Shown one piece after another: positions 9,601-11,648 of a DNA stretch of 11,648 nucleotides. The notes under the pieces were generated by a model. That model did no database searches, had not been told where the DNA came from, and saw only the letters and a program-made list of their open reading frames with translations. The position numbers and the translations under genes were made by a program. Every line of letters begins with the position of its first letter. Position 1 is the first letter of the stretch. The stretch spans positions 1-11,648 of the forward strand of contig JAOXYB010051502.1 of assembly GCA_028565635.1 (NCBI GenBank). The letters run 5' to 3'. Origin of the DNA: Phoronis ovalis (Eukaryota > Phoronida > Phoronidae).

Positions 9601-11072
9601 GATAAGAATATTGATGAAAATGAAGATTTTGTCATCACATACAACCACGATACTGGAGTTAGTAAGCTAATTATAGTAGAAGTTTTTCCAGAAGACCATG
9701 GAGATTATCGATGTGTAGCTACCAATTCTTCTGGAGAGGCTATATGTTCTGCTAATCTTGAGGTGTTGGGAATTTCACATACGACACAGGTAACTCCTGC
9801 GTAATTGTCACATACCGTTCCTTCTTGCCAGCTAACAGTCATTTTCAGAAGTCTTACATAGCTTGTATTTACCTCATCTAGAAAAAAAAACAACATGTGT
9901 ACACATTTAAGTCAATTAAAAATGTTTGTGCTGCATTTACACCAGTATTTCAAAGCTCAGTAGTCTCAGGATTAATATTATTAGGCATTATTGTTCGCTT
10001 GGTGTTAGGACACAATTGATCTTCCCATCCACTTCCATAGTAACTAATAGTCTTATAGTAAATAACCTACATGTAACTCTTCTTGGGAAATTATGTCCAG
10101 TCACAAATACTGCCTTAGCTGCCAAATTATTTTGCTGTGACTGACTATTGAGCTTGTGGGTGGATTTTTGGAAAACAGTACAATTTGTAATTTGGGAACT
10201 AAACCAATCCCATCAATTTTTGAATTAAACAATAACGTTTAGAACTCGTGAGTTCTTTTATGTACGAATTAATCTCACTTTCAGAAAAGAAGGAAGGAGA
10301 AAAATGCTAATTAAGGTGGCATGTATTGTTTGGCACAAGTTAATTATTCACACTTTATGCTTTAAGGTTAAATTTCAGTTATCTAAAAAATATAGTCGGG
10401 CAAAATTATATATATTTTGAAAGTATGCAACTCAAACTTTGTAAATATTTAATTTACTTTTCTCTAAGAAGATTTTGTGACCTGTACAATTGCAGCTTTG
10501 GATTAAAAAGTTAAATTTTTGAAATGTAATTTTCAAAAGCATATAATTTAAAAAACATACAACCTGCATCCATAGAAGAACCTCTCCACAAATAGTTTTT
10601 ACTTCTATAGTCCTGCTGCTTTTTTTTGGAAAAGACTGTTTCAAGGATGCTATTACCGCTGAACTATTTCTTTGTGAGGCAGACCATAAAAATTGTAGAC
10701 TTATGGAAAAACTAACAACAAGTAACTGTCTTTATTAAAAATTAAATCGATTGTAGGAGCTAAAGACAGTAAATTTGGACATAGATTCATATGCACCTCC
10801 TCAATTTGTGGAACCACTGCTGTCTCAGACAGTAACTGATGGAGATGATGTATTCATGACATGTCGGGTGGTTGCAGTACCGGAGCCAGACATCACATGG
10901 TATCAAAATGATACGAGAGTAGTAGAAAATGAGTTAGTAAAGTTAGGCTATGAATCTGGAACCTGTTCATTAAGCATTAGTGGGGTGCTGCCAGAAGACC
11001 AGGGAGTGTATTCCTGTCATGCTCTAAATCCAGCAGGGAAAGCCAGAGTCTCTGCAAACCTTGTTGTTCAAG
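319..11072 (+). CDS. Titin/sallimus-like multi-Ig muscle protein, interior fragment (15 exons)
   Basis: Joined exons: 319-649, 736-823, 2485-2614, 2853-2983, 3319-3484, 4299-4451, 5281-5469, 5985-6166, 6398-6527, 7406-7496, 8128-8345, 8574-8706, 8800-9017, 9458-9789, 10757-11072. They read as 936 codons without a stop. Eight I-set Ig domains follow one another: Ig1 about residues 91-183, then modules at 184-282, 283-396, 397-500, 501-603, 604-720, 721-831 and 832-936 (each including its linker). All eight keep the core Trp of strand C and the D-x-G-x-(Y/F) turn before strand F. Arrays like this, with cysteine-poor Ig domains and charged linkers, are known from titin, sallimus/kettin and related sarcomeric scaffolds, which bind actin or myosin filaments and act as springs. 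No FN3, kinase, signal peptide or membrane segment is seen. Membership of the muscle Ig superfamily is well supported; the exact orthologue is inference. The gene continues beyond both ends. Confidence 0.9.
450..503 (+). repeat. In-frame 27-base tandem repeat in exon 1
   Basis: Two 27-base units, 450-476 and 477-503, encode LRHAEPTIE and LRHAEPNIE. Base differences are mostly silent (for example TTA/CTA Leu, CGC/AGA Arg, GCA/GCT Ala), so the peptide is more conserved than the DNA. It lies in the charged linker before Ig1. Confidence 0.85.
736..823 (+). CDS. Exon 2: Ig1 strands B-C'
   Basis: This exon is 88 bases, from TTTGCAG|G to CAG|GTCTGT. Its first base completes the Gln codon split at 649. 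It carries FTVEYSG, then the strand C motif DISWYRD with the invariant Trp, and ends at RDFQ in phase 0. The position where I-set domains normally have the strand B cysteine is Val here. The preceding intron, 650-735, is only 86 bases. Confidence 0.88.
824..2484 (+). other. Long intron inside Ig1
   Basis: At 1,661 bases this is the longest complete intron here, and it splits Ig1 after strand C'. It is mostly very AT-rich. It holds a small period-16 tandem repeat at 1453-1484 and a GC-rich patch around 1920-2012 with a short open frame (1808-2014) of no recognisable family. The 3' end has a pyrimidine-rich tract and CTTACAG. No mobile-element coding sequence is seen. Confidence 0.85.
1453..1484 (+). 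repeat. Short period-16 tandem repeat
   Basis: CAAATATAGGTT occurs at 1453-1464 and again at 1469-1480, with diverging four-base tails. This is a two-copy intronic repeat with no evident role. Confidence 0.7.
2485..2614 (+). CDS. Exon 3: Ig1 strands D-G
   Basis: This exon is 130 bases, from TTACAG| to TTAT|GTAAGT, starting in phase 0 and ending in phase 1. It encodes the second half of Ig1, with the turn SEDEGMF and the strand F/G stretch KAYNQYGM, finishing at AKLTVL. The expected strand F cysteine is Val, so Ig1 has lost both partners of the canonical disulfide. The same exon length, phases and cut point (just after DFQ) occur in Ig4 at 6398-6527, which suggests the two domains share a duplicated ancestor. 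Confidence 0.92.
2853..2983 (+). CDS. Exon 4: short linker plus Ig2 strands A-C
   Basis: The exon runs from TTTTAACAG| (TG completes the Leu codon begun at 2614) to TGTAAG|GTGTGT, ending in phase 0. The linker is short (EKKVKI), followed by PEFRSMIQDTKVHLGEPV, the strand B motif SLTCQV with its cysteine present, and strand C VYWCK. The cut falls right after strand C, a different intron position from the one in Ig1 and Ig4. An extra Cys sits next to the core Trp. Confidence 0.92.
2984..3318 (+). other. Intron inside Ig2
   Basis: This 335-base intron runs from GTGTGT to CTTATTTTCAG. The upstream frame stays open 111 bases into it, to 3094, but that translation is not Ig-like, and splicing restores the domain. 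Nothing else is recognised. Confidence 0.85.
3319..3484 (+). CDS. Exon 5: Ig2 strands C'-G
   Basis: This exon is 166 bases, from ATTTTCAG| to GAAG|GTATAT, phase 0 to phase 1. It encodes the rest of Ig2: FTLLIYEMTAEDAGVYECI with the strand F cysteine, the AQNEMGES turn, and CSARLEVE on strand G. Both canonical cysteines of Ig2 are present, and there is a third on strand G, as is common in titin-family I-set domains. Reading continues past the donor to an intronic stop, which is not used if the intron is removed. Confidence 0.93.
3485..4298 (+). other. Intron between Ig2 and Ig3
   Basis: This is an 814-base phase-1 intron. It is AT-rich and carries an isolated strong donor-like CAG|GTGAGT at 4091-4099, discussed among the rejected items. 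No gene, RNA or repeat is recognised. Confidence 0.85.
4299..4451 (+). CDS. Exon 6: Pro/Lys-rich linker plus Ig3 strands A-B
   Basis: This exon is 153 bases, from TCTTTCAG| to ACACCAG|GTTGGT, phase 1 to phase 1. It opens with a proline- and lysine-rich linker (EKKQPPPLLPKPKVEH), one of the longer linkers in the window, then an A/B region ending GQEARFCCTIKATP. The donor GTTGGT is weaker than its neighbours, but joining to 5281 restores KATPVPVVTW, exactly the strand B-C spacing of I-set domains, so the junction is well supported. The linker's Pro/Lys/Glu/Val content resembles elastic linkers of titin-like proteins; that function is inferred. Confidence 0.88.
4452..5280 (+). other. Intron inside Ig3
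   Basis: This 829-base phase-1 intron between strands B and C of Ig3 is AT-rich with short A runs and ends in a T-rich tract and GTTTTAG. I see nothing else in it. Confidence 0.85.
5281..5469 (+). CDS. Exon 7: Ig3 strands C-G
   Basis: This exon is 189 bases, from GTTTTAG| to AAGT|GTAAGC, phase 1 to phase 1. It starts immediately before strand C (VVTWFVDNQAIKPS) and continues through HYLTIAEAFPEDEGAYRV to ASLIVK. The strand F cysteine is Val here while the strand B position keeps Cys, so Ig3 has only one of the usual pair. A GT two bases upstream of the chosen donor would break the frame, so 5469 is preferred. Confidence 0.92.
5470..5984 (+). other. Intron between Ig3 and Ig4
   Basis: This 515-base phase-1 intron is AT-rich. 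The frame of exon 8 is open for about 60 bases upstream of its acceptor, but that part is not Ig-like and is preceded by a good CACAG junction. Nothing else is recognised. Confidence 0.85.
5985..6166 (+). CDS. Exon 8: linker plus Ig4 strands A-C'
   Basis: This exon is 182 bases, from ATTCACAG| to TTTCAA|GTTAGT, phase 1 to phase 0. A short linker (LVEPLQVISN) precedes EPPRFIKPIASQ, the typical PPRF start of a titin-type I-set domain. Strand B reads ACFEALAVG, where Ala stands at the canonical Cys position and a Cys lies three residues before it. Strand C is EIVWLREGD. The exon ends after PDFQ, the same cut point as Ig1. Confidence 0.92.
6398..6527 (+). CDS. Exon 9: Ig4 strands D-G
   Basis: This exon is 130 bases, from TTGTCAG| to TTGAAG|GTATTT, phase 0 to phase 1. 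It encodes VNCLIIKEAFPEDSGIFVCQ with the strand F cysteine, the ARNEAGF turn, and CSAELFVE on strand G. It matches the second-half exon of Ig1 in length and phase. Confidence 0.93.
6528..7405 (+). other. Intron between Ig4 and Ig5
   Basis: This is an 878-base phase-1 intron. AGATTAATCAT occurs twice, at 6761-6771 and 6780-6790, and otherwise the sequence is AT-rich without recognisable structure. Confidence 0.85.
7406..7496 (+). CDS. Exon 10: linker plus Ig5 strands A-A'
   Basis: This exon is 91 bases, from ACATTTTAG| to GTTAG|GTAAGT, phase 1 to phase 2. It encodes a short acidic/basic linker (YVETDLKRL) and the first strands of Ig5 (PPQFVKSVLPTTECAVGQEV). The final AG is completed by G at 8128 to give Arg. 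It could also join the candidate exon at 7811, whose first base likewise completes the codon. Confidence 0.9.
7522..7545 (+). repeat. Overlapping palindromes just inside the intron
   Basis: TAGTAGTTT and AAACTACTA form nine-base arms around two bases at 7522-7541, and CTACTAGTAG at 7536-7545 is itself a perfect ten-base palindrome that shares the middle segment. The two pairings are mutually exclusive in RNA. They lie 25 bases after the exon 10 donor. Confidence 0.8.
7811..7914 (+). CDS. Candidate alternative exon (mutually exclusive with exon 11)
   Basis: A stretch of 104 bases lies between a strong acceptor (TATTTTTCAG at 7801-7810) and a good donor (ACAT|GTGAGT). One frame is fully open, exactly the one reached from exon 10 (AG|T gives Ser, then GKKPTNATFHYTDAL and on to EPKLEKSNRLDLST). 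It starts in phase 2 and ends in phase 1, the same phases as exon 11 at 8128. Splicing it straight to exon 12 at 8574 keeps the frame, whereas splicing it to 8128 gives a stop within a few codons. It would replace most of Ig5 with a short Lys/Pro-containing linker. It is not Ig-like, and 34 open codons can arise by chance, so this is a hypothesis. Confidence 0.3.
8128..8345 (+). CDS. Exon 11: Ig5 strands B-G
   Basis: This exon is 218 bases, from CTTTTAG|G to AAAC|GTAAGT, phase 2 to phase 1. It begins with strand B FECEVDAYPP (Cys present), then strand C FTWYVNG, then QASDAGEYVLKAENDLGE. The canonical strand F cysteine is Leu. It has exactly the same length and phases as exon 13 of Ig6, and its first 57 bases are closely similar to that exon. 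A TACTGAC at 8115-8121 sits close to the acceptor and could be the branch point. Confidence 0.93.
8574..8706 (+). CDS. Exon 12: acidic linker plus Ig6 strands A-A'
   Basis: This exon is 133 bases, from TGTGCACAG| to GCCAG|GTAAGA, phase 1 to phase 2. It encodes a linker of about 25 residues rich in Glu, Asp, Lys and Val (SKMEVELETTDSKSLVD), followed by HPTFVMPLMPEINVPVRGIA. In Ig6 the usual PPxF start is HPTF. The final AG joins G at 8800 to make Arg, the same phase-2 intron position as in Ig1 and Ig5. Confidence 0.9.
8800..9017 (+). CDS. Exon 13: Ig6 strands B-G
   Basis: This exon is 218 bases, from GTATTTTAG|G to CAAG|GTAAGT, phase 2 to phase 1. It encodes LECEVDAYPPPVIRWYVNG, then LLIIEVSPGDTGEYTCRA, ending STTTLYVQ. 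Both canonical cysteines are present. The turn after strand F (ISDTNEA) lacks the usual N-x-x-G. The intron before it, 8707-8799, is only 93 bases. Confidence 0.94.
9018..9457 (+). other. Intron between Ig6 and Ig7
   Basis: This 440-base phase-1 intron runs from GTAAGT to TATATTTCAG. It is slightly less AT-rich around 9240-9420 but has no open frame of interest and no recognised repeat. Confidence 0.85.
9458..9789 (+). CDS. Exon 14: complete Ig7
   Basis: This exon is 332 bases, from ATATTTCAG| to ACACAG|GTAACT, phase 1 to phase 0. A whole Ig domain lies in one exon: PPEFIKSLEPVVAKDGDE, strand B VTMTVQVKG with Val at the Cys position, strand C QVSWFQND, then EVFPEDHGDYRCVATN with the strand F Cys, and CSANLEVLG. 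The tail ISHTTQ runs past the domain into the linker, and the phase-0 end differs from every other inter-domain boundary in the window, so Ig7 and Ig8 behave as one module. Confidence 0.94.
9790..10756 (+). other. Intron between Ig7 and Ig8
   Basis: This 967-base intron is the only phase-0 inter-domain intron in the window. Short open frames on either strand within it are not Ig-like and look like chance. No repeat or RNA gene is recognised. Confidence 0.85.
10757..11072 (+). CDS. Exon 15: linker plus complete Ig8
   Basis: This exon is 316 bases, from GATTGTAG| to TTCAAG|GTAGGA, phase 0 to phase 1. A linker (ELKTVNLDIDSY) leads into APPQFVEPLLSQTVTDGDD, then strand B FMTCRV and strand C DITWYQND, and GVLPEDQGVYSCHALNPAG followed by VSANLVVQ. 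Both canonical cysteines are present, with another on strand E (GTCSLSI). It resembles Ig7 in having no internal intron and in the WFQND/WYQND motif, so the two are probably close relatives. The next exon of the main chain is not visible in the window. Confidence 0.94.
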
Positions 11073-11648
11073 GTAGGAAAATATATTATTTTACCAATAC
11101 ACTTATAGTGTAGTGGAGTCGGTCATTTTGTAATCTGAAGAGATAGTTTGGACAATTTTATGGTATCAGTAACCTTAAGTATTTGTAAGTAAAATTAGAA
11201 TAGATTAAAATTATGCATATTTTCAAAGTTTTTTTTTTATAGATGATGATCTTATTTGCCTGTAAAAATGTTCAAGTCATTTGTGTAGTTGCACTCTTTG
11301 GCTAAATATTTTAAAGTGTGTCTCATAATGAGAAATCCTCACATATAAACTACAAAACAATCTCTGACTGTAATAAGTGTGGTTTGTTTTAAAAGATTTA
11401 AATATTTATAGTTAATAAAACCGTGAAAAATCAACAGCTTTGGATCATCAATATTTATATCTTTTGAATGAAACAAAATATTCTCAATCTGAAACGCGGT
11501 GTTATGTTCACAGTTTTATATCTTTAACCACACAAATGGTGACAAAAATAAATTACCCAGAAAATTTAATTTAGCACTATCAAAATGTATATATGTATAT
11601 ACACACACACACACACACACATACACACATACACACATACATACACAC
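11073..11648 (+). other. Downstream intron, incomplete
   Basis: The non-coding sequence after the phase-1 donor GTAGGA is at least 576 bases. It includes a strong acceptor-like T run and TATAG at 11231-11242 followed quickly by a stop, AATAAA at 11414-11419 and 11547-11552, and the terminal microsatellite. No further Ig exon is found before the window ends. Confidence 0.75.
11587..11648 (+). repeat. CA/TA microsatellite at window edge
   Basis: A short TATATGTATAT stretch passes into an uninterrupted AC run of about 20 bases from 11601, then into ATACACAC-type units to the end of the window. The array continues beyond the edge, so its length is unknown. Confidence 0.95.

Noticed and set aside
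9705-9896. Minus-strand open frame over the end of Ig7
   Set aside because: It is the antisense of a well-supported exon with no family resemblance.
9926-10144. Plus-strand 72-codon open frame in the last complete intron
   Set aside because: It is not Ig-like, is rich in Leu/Ser/Ile as expected for AT-rich noise, and lacks splice signals of the right phase.
10432-10644. Minus-strand 70-codon open frame in the Ig7-Ig8 intron
   Set aside because: It is short, AT-biased in composition and has no recognisable motif or splice context, so it is consistent with chance.
319-11072. Secreted or cell-surface Ig protein (hemicentin or cell-adhesion type)
   Set aside because: There is no signal peptide or membrane segment in the window, five of eight domains lack the standard disulfide, and the linkers are highly charged, all of which fits an intracellular muscle scaffold better.
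1-11648. Transposon, LTR, tRNA, rRNA, CRISPR or bacterial-type operon content
   Set aside because: No reverse transcriptase or transposase motif, no long terminal or inverted repeat, no cloverleaf and no repeat-spacer array was seen. The gene structure is clearly intron-containing.

Overview
The window is eukaryotic genomic DNA. It holds an interior piece of one plus-strand, multi-exon gene that encodes a chain of immunoglobulin I-set domains. Fifteen exons can be placed between 319 and 11072 by GT-AG boundaries, reading-frame continuity and domain continuity. Joined, they give 2,808 coding bases, or 936 codons including split ones, with no internal stop. No convincing start, stop or promoter for the whole gene is visible, so both ends probably run beyond the window. 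About three quarters of the window is AT-rich intron.

The product is best described as a titin/sallimus(kettin)-like giant muscle protein: eight Ig domains, no fibronectin type III or kinase domain, no signal peptide or membrane segment, charged linkers of about 10 to 90 residues, and several domains that lack one or both core cysteines, as expected for cytosolic sarcomeric Ig domains. The host is probably an invertebrate animal. An arthropod is my favoured guess, from the small AT-rich introns and the domain style, but the sequence does not prove this.

Layout: 1-318 is upstream intron with an exact 42-bp tandem duplication. Ig1 is exons 319-649, 736-823 and 2485-2614, preceded by a long charged linker. 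Ig2 is 2853-2983 and 3319-3484. Ig3 is 4299-4451 and 5281-5469. Ig4 is 5985-6166 and 6398-6527. Ig5 is 7406-7496 and 8128-8345. Ig6 is 8574-8706 and 8800-9017. Ig7 is the single exon 9458-9789 and Ig8 the single exon 10757-11072. The rest, 11073-11648, is intron ending in a CA/TA-rich microsatellite.

Almost every inter-domain intron is phase 1, so Ig1 to Ig6 are each symmetric modules that could be skipped without a frameshift; Ig7 and Ig8 form one such module together. The most interesting points are a candidate, phase-compatible alternative exon at 7811-7914 that could replace the second exon of Ig5, a graded pattern of core-cysteine loss, shared intron positions that mark related domains, and a locally near-identical stretch in Ig5 and Ig6. 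I found no mobile element with coding capacity, no RNA gene, and no sign of a new multi-gene system.
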